Origin: Porphyra umbilicalis
Taxonomy: Eukaryota > Rhodophyta > Bangiophyceae > Bangiales > Bangiaceae
Length of the DNA stretch: 64,000 bases
Assembly: GCA_002049455.2 (NCBI GenBank)
Contig: KV918893.1
Coordinates: 124,001 to 188,000 of the forward strand
Direction of reading: 5' to 3'
In this document: one piece after another, positions 33,706 through 46,400 of the stretch
Numbering within the stretch: position 1 is the first letter of the stretch
Layout of the letters: every line of letters begins with the position of its first letter
The notes under the pieces: generated by a model
The model's database searches: none
The model's input: the letters and a program-made list of their open reading frames with translations, nothing else
What the model was told of the DNA's origin: nothing
Translations under genes and position numbers: made by a program

Positions 33706-34298
33706 AGTACAAGCCGACTTCTCAGGGGCTCATTTCAATGATTGAGCGCGATGCTTGATATTCTTCTGAAATCTAACATGTATGGTTGACTATGAGCTCG
33801 CAAACTGAGGCTTGGGCAGGAAGGTAATACCGGGATTCAGAGGACAGAGTTCTTCCGCTTAGCCAAAATATTATATTGTTGAACTACCAGTATTCCATTG
33901 TCAGTTGCCATACTTTATTCCTTCGGCTTCGGCTCACTGCGAGCAAATCGCGAAGAGGATCTCGCGCCAGCCCGCAATCACCGCCGGCGCACGCTGCCTC
34001 CTCGACCCCCTCGTCCACCCCCGTCGGCTCCGCCTCGGTGCCCGCGGCGGCGCTCGGGCGCTCGGCACAACGATGGCGACCGACCGCTCGCCCCCCCCTT
34101 TGCTTGGATTTCTTACCATTCCCCCACTCCTCGCTGCCACCCGGCGCACGCATGGCCCTGCCGGCCGGCGTGGCCGCCCCCGGCGCGCGGCGATCGCCGT
34201 GCCCCCCCCCCCCGCTGTGATGGGGGTCCCCCCCCTTCCCCCCCCCCCCAAGCCCAAACTCTGGCGATGACCCCGCCGACGCCCCCCGCACGCTCGCC

Positions 34299-35269
34299 AT
34301 GGCGCGGTCCCTCCTCGCCAAAGGCACCAAGGCCGGCGCGCAGCGGGCGCTGCTGCTGACGCGGTCGCTCCCCCCCGCCGCCGCCCTCGAGCTGCTCACC
34401 GCCGCCCTCGACGCGTCGACCAATGAGTTTATCCGCGCGACGGCGGCGGTGCAGCTCGGGCAGCTGTGGCCGCCCGCCGACCCGGCGGGGGCGCCCCCAC
34501 CCCCCGACGGGCCCCCGCCGCCCGCGCCCGCGGGGGGCGGCGGGGGCGCGCCCCCCCCCCCCCCCGGCGGTTGCGGCGGTTATGGCGACCGCGACCGCCA
34601 CCCTCACCGCCCTCCTCGCGACGGCCCCCGAAGTGGGCGTCCGCTCCGCCGCCGCCGCGGGCCTCGGGTACCTCCCCCCAACCTTCCCACCGGCAACGAC
34701 CGACGGCGTGCCCGCCCTCCGCCGGTCGCTCGTCGAAGACGCCGACTGGCAGGTGCACTTTTCCGCCCTCGTCTCCCTCGGCACCCTCCGCGCGGGCGGC
34801 GACGCGCCGCGCGTCGTCGCGTCCTACCTGACCGACGCCAACGCGCTGCTCGTGCAGGCGGCGGTGGGGGCGCTCGGGGATATGGGCGACGCGGGCTCCC
34901 TCGGGCCACTCCTGCGGCTCGTCGCCGCCGAGGATGTGATGGTGCGGCAGCGGCTCGCGGACGCGCTTGGCAAGTTTGGGGGGGGGGGGAAGGAGGGGGG
35001 GGGGAGGGGGGGGCACGCCGGCGGCCCCGCCTCCGCCGGGCGTGGCCGACGCGCTCGCCACCCTCGGGGCGGACCCGAGCCGCGCGGTGCGGGAGGCGGC
35101 GGCGTTTAGCGCTGCGGCGCTCGGTGTGTCGCTCGAGGGCGTGGGCGGGCGGGGGCGCCTGGAGCGGACGTTTCAGATGGACGCGGCGGAGGGGGGGGGG
35201 GAGGCCCCAGACGGCGGGGAAGGGGGGGGGAAGCTGCGCCCTAGACCATCCGGGGGGCGGGGGACGTAG
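34299..35269 (+). CDS. HEAT-repeat protein of the PBS-lyase/NblB type; frame broken at C and G runs
   Basis: The protein consists of HEAT-like helical repeats similar to those of phycobilin lyases and NblB-type proteins of cyanobacteria and plastid-bearing algae. Segments are ALELLTAALDASTNEFIRAT (from ATG 34299), then VEDADWQVHFSALVSLGTL, SYLTDANALLVQAAVGALGD and EDVMVRQRLADALGKFGG, then VADALATLGADPSRAVREAA. They lie in three frames. The switches fall in the C run at about 34548-34565 and the G runs at 34978-35010, so a single gene with miscounted bases is likely. An upstream ATG at 34152 in the first frame opens an Ala/Arg leader that could be a transit peptide but is cut by TGA next to a 13-C run. 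Role in phycobiliprotein handling is an inference from the repeat type only. Confidence 0.65.
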
Positions 35270-37068
35270 CTGGGGCACAGCGGGACGGCCTGTGCTGTTG
35301 CGCGGTGCCTTTTGTGGTGCTTTTTGGGGGCGGGGGGGGGGCGCCTGCGTCTCGTCGCGCGCGGTGCGTTGGCGGGGGGCCTGGCGATGGCAGCCTGGGG
35401 CGGCGCGCCATACAGGGGAACCTACTCTGCCGGACGGTGTTGCGCGTCATGCTCGCGGCCACTGGGGAGAGAGCTGCTTGTCGAGACACGGTTAATGTGC
35501 CGTCGATGTTTTTGTGCGCTGGTCGTGTCCGCGCGGCACATGGCTAGTCCCGCCCAAAGCAGCGGGCGGTGCCAGCCACTAACATCCGTGTCGTGTGGGA
35601 ACGCAATCGTCTATTTTTCTGCCACTTCCCAGAGGGCTCCTGGGGAGCGTGTGCTCGACCGGATGCGGCTGAGCTTGGCGTGGGGAGCAGGGGACACTCA
35701 GTAGGCTGTATGTCTGTAGGCTCCGGCTGAGTGCTGCATGTTTTCCACTACAGACGTTGCTATTCCCACTCGACGTATGTTTCAGTGGCAGGGACCCGTG
35801 ACCACGGTGTACGTGTATGGTGGTACCAGCAATACATTCTTGCCTCCAACTGACGATCTATTCATACATATGTCCTATGTCTGCCCGCGTCAGCCGTCCC
35901 ATCCTCAATTGTGGCGTGACAGTTGGTGGGTGGCGTGACGACGCCCGTGTGGTGGAGAGGCCCCACCTGGACCACCTCTGGGGGGGGGGGAGATTCGAGG
36001 ACAGTGCCAGAAGATGACCCGTTGCGGGGCTTCACCGACCAGCCCAGCGCACACTGTTCTGGGCCCGTTGGCCAGGGCACACCACGCGTTGTCACCGATG
36101 CGCAGCGGCCCCTCTGTGAGACACGTGGTGGCTTTCCCGGCCGCGACAGAGCCGCGTTCCTTGTGGGGAGAAATCCAGTCCCCAGCGGGGAAACAGCACA
36201 GGCTGGCGGCCAGTGCCGCGATTGGCCGCTCGTCCAGCAATGCCCCAGGGCGCCTGCGGCGGCTCCTCGTCAGTCTGACACTGACCCGCAGCGACTTGTT
36301 TTTGGTCCTCATGACACCAAGACGCCGATGGGGACACGCGCAGCCAGCCGTGCATAGCCCACACCCTCGCCCTTTGTTATCCGGATATACTAGATTAGAT
36401 AGGGGCTCGGGGCCAAGATCACGGTCTCTGCGCCCTCGCGGGACCCTGTGGGCCCGCGCGGTTGACAGGGGCTTGGGCAGATGGCGCTGGCCGCGGCTTC
36501 CCCACACCCCATCGTGCGCAGGTGTGCCGCGGGCGGTGGCCTCGCGCCGACTGAGCGTGCAGCGTAAGACGGGCGGGAGGCCCTGCAGCGGTTATGGCGA
36601 GCCCCTCGGGGCACACGTCAGCCCGTCCGTTGCGCCACGGCGGCGGCTCGGTAGGGGGCTTGACAGCCGCTGCTGACGGCGCCGCACCGGCACCGTCGGC
36701 GTTCGCAGGGCAATGTGCGCGTGCCGCGCGCGCTGCGGAGGTGGGTGGGGGTGTACAGCGCACGCTCAGATCGTTTGTTGGGCCGCTCGAGGCGTCCCAC
36801 TGGGGCTCGCGCGTCGGGGGCGATCCGGACGCCGCCGTCAACCTCGTCGCATGCAGGCGCATGGGACCGATGCGCGCACGCGGGTGCTGGCCCAGCGCCG
36901 AGTGCCGCACCCAGGAGCGAGCGGAAGCAGGTAAAGGGCGGCCGGCAGGTCGGCCGTCCCCACCGCTCTCATCTTCCAAAGGCCCATAGGCGCACGGCCC
37001 CACGCAGCCACCTACTTCGCTACCTCCCCCACCCTCTCGCCACCTCCCCCCCCCCCCTTTCCCCACCC
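35270..37068. other. Intergenic, no gene recognised
   Basis: No domain in any frame. A pyrimidine-rich stretch at 37020-37065 just precedes the malectin gene start and is probably its 5' leader. Confidence 0.4.
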
Positions 37069-40000
37069 ATGACCATGGGCGCTCCCTGCTGGGTCCGCCC
37101 CGCCCACGCGGTGGCCGCGGTGCTCGCCGCCGCCGCCGCGGTCGCGTCCACGGCCGCCGCCGCCGCGGTGCTCAACGTCAATGCCGGCGGTGTGGCACTG
37201 GCCGGCGCCCTCCCCGACTCGTCCCCCTGTGCCCTCGCCGTTGGAGGTGCCCGCTACGTGTCGACGACCCCCGTCAATGGCACGGACGCGCCCGAGCTCT
37301 TTCAATCCCACCACTGGGGCCCCTCCTTTGCGTACGGCGTGCCCGTCGACGCCGGCACGTACCAGGTGCACTTTCACTTTGCCGAGGTGTTTGGCCCCAA
37401 CTTTCGGGACGGGGCCCGCGTCTTTGATGTGTCAGCGGGCGACGCGCCTGACGCAATGGCCGTCGTCATCCCGGGACTGGACGTGCACGCGGTGGCGGGC
37501 GCCGCCAACGCGCTGACGGTCTCGCGGACGGTGGCGGTGGCAACGTCGACGCTGTTGCTCCAGTTTGAGGCATCGGCCAACAATGCCATGGTGTCGGGAC
37601 TGACCATCACCACGGACGACGGCGCGTTTGGCGCCGACGGGGGGGCGGCCGTCGTGACGGCAACGCCCGCGCCGACCGAGGCACCGGCCGCCGAGACGCC
37701 GGTGGCCACGCCAGTGACCCACCCGCAGAACGCCACAGATGGCGCCGTTGCGTCGACGCCGGCGCCGGTCACACCCGAGTATACGGGCACCGTCGGAGTG
37801 CAGCCCGGGCAGCTGTCAAACCCAGACGACCCCGACGATGGCGCGCACGCGGTGCCCGGCGGCCCCTACGTTGCCGTCGACGTGGACGGCAGCGGGACGG
37901 CGACGATTCTCCTCGAAGGCACCGGCTCGCATACACACCTTGCGCCGCCGGCGGGCACGTCCGAATCGGTGGTGGCCTACACGTGGAGCGTCTTTGAGAC
38001 CGAGAGAATCCTCGGCGTCACGCCCACGCTGACGGCCACCTTCCCGGCGGGCTTGACCCGCCTGCTCCTGACCGTCAAGGATTGGAACGGGGACGTGCAC
38101 GCGGACGTGACCAACGTGACCGTCACGGACGGCGTCACGGCGGGGCTCATCTGCTACTACCACCCGGGCGTCAAGGCGCTGCCGCCCATCGGCCAGGCGC
38201 CGGAGGTCAAGCCGACGTACGCAGCCGTCGTCGACGACGTGTCCTTTGTCCAGCTGTCGGACTTTGGTGGGTTTGCGTTTGCGGCCGACGCGTGGCTCGG
38301 CCGCTGCATTGGGAGCTACACGGCGGGTGCGGCGGGGACGGTGGTGTTTGGTGTCGGGGCGACGGCGGGCACGGCGCGGGTGGCGGTGGCCGGCAAGGCC
38401 GTTGGCGCGGCAGGGGTGACCCTGCCGGCGGGCGCCCACGCTTTTGAGGTGGTCTTTGCCAAGGCCGCCGGCCCAACGGCGGCGCTGACCGTCGACGCCC
38501 CAGCGTCGGCGCTCACCCACAAGGCCGGCGACGTTGTGCCGGTCATCTCGTCGATGAGCTCGACGGGCGGGCCGACGAGCGGCGGCGCGCGGGTCGTCCT
38601 CAGGGGCGTCGGCTTTTTGCCAGGCGAGGAGGTCAACGTCGGTGGCAACGTCGCAACCATCTTGGCCGACACGGCCGGCAAGACGAGCGACGATGAAATC
38701 ACTTTTGTGACGCCGCCGGCGGCCGCTGCCGGGGCCGCCCCCGTGACCGTCACGACGACCGCGGGGACGTCCAACGCGATCGCCTACACCTATGCGTCGG
38801 GTGCGGCCTCCGACGCGTCGCCCGTGTACGTGGAGGAGGTCCTCCGCGACGCGGACGGCAACGAGTACGAGCTCCATGGCGGCGGCGCCATCGCCCTCGG
38901 CCCCGACGGCAAGATCTACGTGGGCAACGTCGGGCAGGGGCGCGTGCACAAGCTGTCGGTCGACTTTCAGACGCACACGGTCGTGGACGCGTGCGACACG
39001 GAGATTGGCGGCCAAATCCTGGGCGTCTCCTTCAACCCGACCGACACGGCGGCGGAGCCGACGCTCCTCGTCTCGATTGGTGACCTCAAGGGCGGCAACT
39101 GGGACAGCGGGCGGGTGGTCAAGCTCAAGTCTCTCGCGACCGGCGGCTGCTTTGGGCCGCCCGAGGACCTGGTGACGGGCTTGCCCGTGCAAATTGGCCA
39201 CGACCACGCCATTGGCCGCCCCGCGTTTAGGCAAAACGGCGACATGCTGCTCCCCGTCGGCGGCATGACCAACGCTGGCACCAAGCACCCGAGCTCGGGC
39301 GACGTGGCCGAGTCGCCCCTCTCTGGGGCGGTCGTCAAGGTCGCCCTCTCCAAGGGCACCGCCTTTGACGGCAAGATCACCTACTCGACCAACAACCCGG
39401 AAACGGCGCAGCAGACGGGCGGCGACGTGAGCGTGTGGGCGGCAGGCGTGCGCAACGGCCTCAGTGTGGAGCGCCACAGCTCGAGCACCTTTTGGATCGT
39501 TGACAATGGGGCCAATCCTGGTTTCGGTGATATCAGCGTCAGCTGCACCGAGACGGTCGGCTTCAAGGGCAACGGTGACATCCACGACCGGCTGCTCAAG
39601 CTCGAGGAGGGCGGCTACTATGGGCATCCCAACCCCAACCGGGGGGCGACCGACACGCGCCAGTGCGTCTACCGCAAGCCCAACGATGTGGCGCCGGGCT
39701 TCACCCCGGCCGCGCACCTGTTTGACGCGTCCACCAACGGTAAGTTTTGATACGACGGCCTCTGGGCGGGAGATGGTGGTGCTTGTGGGTGGCCGGTGCG
39801 GGGTACAGGCCGCTGGGCGTGGCGGGCCACGCAAACCACAGCGGACACGAGACTAACATTTTTTTTTCTGGTTGCACTTCCTTCTTTCTTGGGTGTCTTG
39901 GTTTGCTTTCCCTTTTTCTTTCGTTTGTTTCTCTGCTGGTTTTGTAGGGCTTGCGACGTTCCAAAACAATCTCTACAATGGCGCATTGAAGGGCAACCTG

Positions 40001-40450
40001 TTCTTCTCCCGGTTTGCGACAGACTTTAATGGAACGGTGCACACTGCGCCTGTGTCGACAGACGGCGAGCTCGGTGACGTGACCGTCTTCCGCAGTTACT
40101 CGGGGCTTTCCATTGCTGTCACCCCGTACGGCTCGCTGTACATGCCGCAGGTGCGCAAGGGCAAGGTCGTGGTCCTCGCCGCCCAGTATGAGACGGCAGG
40201 AAGGGGCACGATGGTGCTGTCCGTCACCCCCAACCGGGGGCCCAAGGCGGGCGGCTACCGCGTGTACGTGGCGGGCCACAACTTTGCCGCGTCGCCGACG
40301 GTGACGGTCGGCGGCAAGCCGTGCACGGATGCCAAGCTCGATGGCAGCGTCGGGCTGACGTGCACCATGCCGGAGGGGGCGGGCAAGGTGGCTGCTGTCG
40401 TGGACGGCGCTTCGAGTTCGGGCCACGACTTCGAGTACTTGGACGTGTAG
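37069..40450 (+). CDS. Secreted malectin/PKD/IPT/beta-propeller multidomain protein, one intron
   Basis: Exons are 37069-39739 and 39948-40450 (intron 208 bp, donor GGTAAGTTT, acceptor TTTTGTAG, splitting a Gly codon), giving 1057 aa. A signal peptide (about residues 1-33) is followed by a malectin carbohydrate-binding domain (about 34-185; VLNVNAGG, YQVHFHFAEVF, ARVFDVSAG). Next are a Thr/Pro linker, a PKD-like Ig fold (about 260-355, VVAYTWSVFE), a PA14-like segment (about 360-480), an IPT/TIG domain (about 490-580, PTSGGARVVLRGVGF), a glucose/sorbosone-dehydrogenase-like propeller (about 585-975; GGAIALGPDGKIYVGNVG, GHDHAIGRPAF, VWAAGVRNGLS, YYGHPNPNRG) and a second IPT (about 978-1057, PKAGGYRVYVAGHNF). 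Malectin folds bind sugars and such propellers often act on or bind them, so a cell-wall or matrix role is inferred. The first of two close ATGs was chosen. Confidence 0.85.
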
Positions 40451-40748
40451 GGCAGGGGGGTGATGATGCCCACCGTGTACAGAGAGGAGGACCTGCAGGC
40501 CGCGTACGTGGCTTGGACGTCGAGAGATAACTTAACTGAGAGCACTAGAGCACGCGCACACATCAAGCAATCGAACCAACACCATCGTAACGTATAACGG
40601 TCCCCACTTGTGCGACACACCGCGCATTGAGGGTGGGCTTGCGCCCACGCCGCCATGGGGTCGATCGTCCCGTTGAGCCGCGCCGCTTGGATTGGGGCGG
40701 GGGCGCGTCTCGTACGTAGCCGCAGGCGGCTGTGACGGTCAGGGAAAA

Positions 40749-41336
40749 TGAGGCACTTTCACAAACTGTCAAATTTGAACGAAACTGTCATCTTGCAGAA
40801 CCCCCCTCAGAAGCATCGCCAGGGGGGGTGATCCGCACTCACGGGCCATAGAGGCCGATTCTGAGGACTCTCCGATACGGCCCTACAACAGCGAGGCATG
40901 CATGTAGAAACGGAGAACAAAGCCAGACCCTGTGAGAAGAGGTCACAAGGATGCATCTCAGGGAGTGGGTGTCTCTGAGGGCGCTTTCTTCATCTTAATT
41001 GACGACATTAAAAAAGCGCTCGATTTGACTCGCCTCAGAGGTGCGTTCAGGGGGGTCGAGCCGAGAAGTTATTGGATGTCGTCAATTAAGATGAAGAAAG
41101 CGCCCTCAGAGACACCCACTCCCTGAGATGCATCCTTGTGACCTCTTCTCACAGGGTCTGGCTTTGTTTTCCGTTTCTACATGCATGTCTCGCTGTTGTA
41201 GGGCCGTATCGGAGAGTCCTCAGAATCGGCCTCTATGGCCCTGTGAGTGCGGATCACCCCCCCTGGCGATGCTTCTGAGGGGGGTTCTGCAAGATGACAG
41301 TTTCGTTCAAATTTGACAGTTTGTGAAAGTGCCTCA
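40749..41336. repeat. Fold-back inverted repeat, arms about 260 bp, 67-bp loop
   Basis: Arm 40749-41008 is matched in reverse complement by 41076-41336. The arms start and end with TGAGGCACTTTC / GAAAGTGCCTCA and meet at GACGACAT / ATGTCGTC. A few single-base differences exist between the arms, such as GAGGCATGCATG against GAGACATGCATG. Flanks show no obvious target duplication and the arms have no coding content. It would form a very long hairpin in DNA or RNA. It could be a MITE, a fold-back transposon or a hairpin RNA gene. Confidence 0.85.
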
Positions 41337-41925
41337 ATGTTGGGAGGTCTTCCATGGCGGGCAGTGAGAACGATAGTTGAGGAGTCGGGAACGCATGTCA
41401 ACACAAGGGGCGAGGGGGGGGGTGCAGGGGCGACGCTTGATGGAACGCCTTGAGCCTTGGGAGTGAGCGGCGGCAGCGCGGACGGATGTACGAGTCCACC
41501 ACGTTGAGGGTGCGCCCGTGGCCGCGGTCCACCAGCTTGTCGGGCCCACGCCGCCGCTGTGGCAGCCGAGAGGGCCACCGCACTCAATTGACCGAGCAAG
41601 GCGCTTCACCTGTCGAGCACCTGTCAACCAAGTGCAACGGATATGGAAGATGGGATCCAGTACAGTACTTGTGATGCATGACACAAGATTGCAGTACAAT
41701 TGTACTGCAACGAATGCACTCTTCACTGGGATCTTGCAGCGTCGGTTGCCTTGCTCGACTCCTCCTTCCCCGCGACGCTCTCCTTCCCCGCGACCGAGCC
41801 CCCCACCTTCACTGCCATCGTCAAGAGCCGTTTTACGCCCCGCCGTGTTGACCCATCCCCCCGTCTTCTTATTCCTTCCATTCCAACCCTCCTCCCGGTC
41901 TCCCCCGCCCCACTCCCTGGTGACC
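41337..41925. other. Intergenic, no gene recognised
   Basis: Upstream flank of the complex I subunit gene. A C/T-rich leader precedes the start codon. Contains the small palindromic words TTGCAGTACAATTGTACTGCAA at about 41689-41710. Confidence 0.4.
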
Positions 41926-42351
41926 ATGGCCGTCGCCCTCTGGGCCGGCGCCCCCCTTCGCCGCGCGCTGGCGGCTACGGCGGGCGGGCCCGCCCGCCGT
42001 GCCGCCGCCGCCGCCGCCGCCGCCGTGACCGGCGGCCCCTCCCGCCACGCGCGATCGGCGGTCAACGTTTCCCGCGGCGAACCCGCCCCAACATTCCAGC
42101 ACCTCCCCCTGGGAGTCCCGCCGCCGTCCACCGACAAGGCGGCGGTTGCGACCAAGTGGTCGTCCGACGCGATGGAGCGCATCGCGGCCGCCCCAGTTAC
42201 GGTCGTCGCCGGGCGGGTGGCCATGTGCGACGGGGGGGGCGGCGCGCTCGGCCACCCGCTCGAGTTTATCAAACTCGACGCCCCCTACCCGGCCGTGTGC
42301 AAGTACTGCGGCGCCAAGTTTATCAGCGCCGAGTGGGGGAGTGGCCACTGA
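41926..42351 (+). CDS. NDUFS6: NADH:ubiquinone oxidoreductase 13-kDa subunit (NDUFS6-like), mitochondrial
   Basis: An intronless frame of 141 aa, close to the family's usual 120-140. The N-terminus MAVALWAGAPLRRALAAT is Ala/Arg-rich without acidic residues, as expected for a mitochondrial presequence. The C-terminal CHCC zinc finger is complete: Cys in AMCDGGGG, His in LGHPLEFIKLD, then CKYC in PAVCKYCGAKF. The subunit sits in the peripheral arm of complex I and binds Zn near the N module. The ATG in ACCATGG context was chosen because it gives the presequence directly; an upstream in-frame extension to 41518 lacks protein character. Confidence 0.9.
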   Translation: MAVALWAGAPLRRALAATAGGPARRAAAAAAAAVTGGPSRHARSAVNVSRGEPAPTFQHLPLGVPPPSTDKAAVATKWSSDAMERIAAAPVTVVAGRVAMCDGGGGALGHPLEFIKLDAPYPAVCKYCGAKFISAEWGSGH

Positions 42352-43407
42352 TGAAGCGGTGCGGTTGTACGGGGGGCGGGGGAGGGGGGGGGGGGGGGTG
42401 CCTGGGCGCGTGCCGGTTCAACGGGGTGACCGCTTTTTGGCGGTGTGTGCATAGGTGGGCGACGGGTGGATGGCGGCAGTGGGGTGTGGGACCTGAGGCG
42501 GGGGGGGGGCGGCCAGTTTGCGGCCGTGTGGAAGAACGAGTTGTCGCTGGTGACGCGGGCGGCGATGGCGGTGTGTGCTGCGCAGCGGGCTCGTATGAGG
42601 AGCGCGCCTTGACGTCAAACTGCCGCATCTGGTGGAAGCGGTGCGCTCTGCCGCCGCTGTCACCCGGGGAAAGGGAGATGTGCGGGTGGGATGGGTGATG
42701 CAGCGTCATGCAGTGAGCGTGGGGCTCGATGTTGGTGGTCTCGGCGTGTTTCCAAAGGCGCTGGCCTTGCGTGTGTCCATTTGTCTTCCTGGCTCTCCAT
42801 GCTGCTGGTCCCGCCAGGTCCCCATGGGCGCCTTGGGATGTCCAGCCCACGGGCGTTTTGTCGTGGACGACCTTGTCATCACAAGGCGTGTATTGATCGG
42901 GGCTGGAGTCTCGCAGGAGCTCCACCCTTAACCTGCTGCCATGAGTGGACCAGTTGCGCGTGTGCATTTTTAACACCACGCGGGCGTGACTGTGTAGCGT
43001 TCACGTGCGATGCCTCTGCTTCATCCTGTATACAGTGCTCATATAACTACTGTCGCCATGTGCGGGCCGCTGCCCCGTGCGTCTGTGGTTGCACCCGTCT
43101 CCCCCACGAAACTGCACCCAGACACATCCGTCCTGCTTTGGGCATGGGCGCCGTTATACCAAAAATGATGGTCTTCTTCACCTTTCTTCGCGCACGGGTT
43201 TCGCAGGGCGCCCGCCACATACGTGACGCCCCAACCACGAGAAAGAAAAGAAAGTAAGCAATAAAAAATACACCGAGCCCAGCGATTCCGACAGACCATC
43301 CACAACACGCACAACCCGCTCAGCCGCCCTCTTACGTCCATGACACATACATCTCGTCAGGCGCCACCGCCACCCGCCTCCGTCCTCGCCCACCCCCGAC
43401 CACCACC
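42352..43407. other. Intergenic between convergent genes, no gene recognised
   Basis: 3' flanks of NDUFS6 (+) and the PPR gene (-). G-run at 42370-42400. No RNA or protein gene supported. Confidence 0.4.
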
Positions 43408-46400
43408 TCAAAACGCGCGCCACCGCGAGTCAATCGCGTTCCACCCATGCTTCTCAAAAATCCGCCCGCTGGCCGTCTGCTTCCACGCGTCCGCGTCGCC
43501 GTCGACCCCCCCCCGCCCGCGGCCGCGCGGCCGCCGCTCCCCCGCAGACGGCGCCTTGCGGCCGTCGCTACCGTCAGCGCCGGCCGGGCCACCCGCCCAG
43601 CCGCCCTCCTCGGCCACCGCCACGCCCTTCCACGCCTCGCTGACCGTCGCGCAGAGGCCGCGGACGGCGCGACCCCAGGGGGCGCCCGCGCCGGACGCGT
43701 AGCCGAGCGCCTCCATGTCCCGCCACAGGGCGGCGGCGCGACCGGCCACGACGACCAGGTCGTCCCCGTCGACCGTGTCGGGGGTAAAGACAGCCGCGGC
43801 GGCGCGGCGCCCGCCCGCAGCCGAGGGTGGCGGAGCGCCACTGCGGGTGCCGGCCGCACCGCGCCCACCGCCGCGGGCGGCGGCGCGGCGCGGCGGGAGG
43901 AGGCTACCGCCCGGCCGCACGCCGCGGCGCGCCGAGGCGGCGGCGGCGGCAGCGGCAGCGGTGACGGCTCCCGCCCGCCGCCCCCCCTTCTCCACCACCC
44001 CCGCCGACGCGAGCAGCGCGCGCATCAAGTTAGTGACCGCCGGCGCAGAGAGGACGGCCCCGCGCTCCCGTGCGCGCACGTACACCGCCCACGCGCCGGG
44101 CACGTCGCCCCGCCGCAGCGCCGCCGACAGCAGCGGCGCGTACGTGCGCCCGTCTGGGGTGACGGTCGGCGCAACGTCCAAGCCCCGCGGCAGAGTGCTT
44201 GCGCCGGCAGGTGCGAGCACCGGCGCCTTGTGGGCGGGGACGGCGGCGGCCTTGACGGCGGCGGCCTGCGCGCCGGCGGCGGCGGGCGGCGCCATCGTGG
44301 CGGCGGCGGCGGCAACCTCAGACGCAGACTCCATTTCGGCCACGACCGCTTCGGCCAGCGCCACCTCCCCCGCGTACGCGGCAACGCCGATAAACGCGTT
44401 GAGCACCCCCCGGTCGGGGGCCACCCCCGCCGCTCGCATGGCCGACAGGAGGCGCCGCGCGTCGGCCACCCCCCCACCCCCACGCCCATACCCGTGGATG
44501 AGCGACGTGTAGGTGACGGCGCTCGGCGCCGGAGGGCCACCGCGGGCGACCGCCGATGCGACGGCGGCTTCCGCTTCCGCCAACCGCCCGCGGCGGACGA
44601 GGCCGTCGACGAGCGCGTTGAAGGCGGGCGTCGGCGGCGTCACGCCGGGGGGGGGGCCGCGAGGACGGCGGTGGCGGCCGACAGGGCGCCCGCCCGCGCC
44701 AAGCCCGTCACGACCGCCGCAACGGTGATGGGGGTGGGCGGCGTCGGCGACCCGGGGGCAGTCATGAGGCCATACAGTTTGAGGGCGGTGCTCACGCCGC
44801 GGGAGGGGGAAGGGTCCGCCGCGGCGGTGGCGGGTGCCGCCGCCGCCGCCGCCACCGTCGGCGCGCTCGAGCCCGCCGAGGGGGGGGGCGCCGCCGACCG
44901 CGGCAGACACGCCGAGATGACCGACGTGTAGGACCGGCTCGTCGGGGGAATGCCCGCGACCGGCATCTCGGACGTGAGCACCGCCACGGCCGCCGCATAG
45001 GCGCCCGCACCCGCAAGGCCGGCGGCAAGCGACGTGTACGCCACAACCGCCTCGTCGACCGACGTCCAGCGCCCAAACCCAGGGGGCAGGCCACCGCCGG
45101 CCGCCGCCGCCACGCCGGCGCCCTCGGTCGCAGCCTCCTCAACCGAGACGCCCGCAGGGACGGCCGTCCGAGGCGTGACGCCGTACACGCCCGCGGCGAG
45201 CAGCTGGCGGGCGCGGCGCCACCCCCCCCCCGCACCACCGCAGCAACAAGGGAGTTGCGCGTCACGTCGTCCACAACGCCCGCGGCGGCCGCGTCGCCAC
45301 GGCGCTTCCCCCCCCCCGCCGCCGCGTCGGCCACGAGCGCAAACGCCTCGTCGGCCCGTCCCTGCTCGCCGAGGCCCCGCACGACCGAGTTGAGGGCGCG
45401 GCCGCCGGACGCGGCGCCGCCGACCCCCCCCCGCAGCACCGACGCGGCGCCGTCCACGTCCCCCGCCCGCACGAGCGCGTCGACGAGCACGTTGCGGCCA
45501 ACGGCGTCGAGGACCACGCCCCGGCCGGCCGCCTCCCGCACGAGGCGCCACACCTCGGCCGCCCCACCGGCGCCCGACCGGCCGGCGCCCTTGAGGAGGG
45601 CGGTGTAGCACCATAGCCCGACGGGCACACCCCGCCCGTCGGCAGACCGCACAATGGCCAGCGCCGTTGCATACGCGTCGCCGCCGTCCGCGTCGCTGCC
45701 ACCGCCGCCGCCGCCCCCACACCGCACCGCCGCGTCGGCCACGACGGCGACGAGCCGCTCGTCGGGAGGCGGACTCATCCGCCCGAGCACCGCCGCCGCG
45801 GGCGCGACGCGCCCCGCGGCGGCAAGCGCCGTCACGGCAGCGACATATGCAGAGCGCCGCGGGGGCGCTGGCGACACGGCCGCTTCCAGGCGCGTCAGCA
45901 GCGCAAGGCCGGCGCGCGGCGCGGGCGTCGGCGCGGTAAAGGCGGCGAGGACCGCGTCGTGAAGCGCCGCGGGGGGGGGGGACGCCACCGACGCGTAGAG
46001 TGCGACCGCGTCAGCCCAGCGGTGGGCGGCAACGGCGGCGGCGGCGGCGGCGGTGACGGCGCCGTCGCCTTCCGCCGACGCCCCCGCCGCCGCCGACGAT
46101 GATGTGGCCGCCGCCGCTGCTGCGGGGGTGGGCGCCGCCGTGACCGACGCGGACCGCCGGTCGAGCCGCCGCGGCCGGGCGCGCGGGCGCGGCCGCGGGC
46201 CTGGCGATGACGAGGACGGCGAGACGGCTGCAGCGAGCGCCCACGGGGACATTGAACTGCTCCACGGCGGCGCCGGCGCTGCCCACACCCCGGCGTCAAC
46301 CGTGGGGCGGGTGGTCGGGGGAAAGGCCGGTCGGCGGCGGCGGAGGGGGGAGGCAGGGGGGGGCGCCGCGCCGGCAGTGTGCCGGCGGCGGCGGCAAAGG

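Larger units (their letters stand above)
32601..34150. other. Intergenic, repeats only
   Basis: Contains copy B of the dispersed repeat (33171-33250) and a second TCACGCCC-type stretch (33605-33705). No gene recognised. Confidence 0.35.

Noticed and set aside
34299-35269. Introns explaining frame changes in the HEAT gene
   Set aside because: No GT-AG pair of credible strength at the switches; both coincide with long C or G runs.
40932-41126. 64-residue frame across the fold-back loop
   Set aside because: Its near-symmetric ends follow from the inverted repeat; no independent protein evidence.
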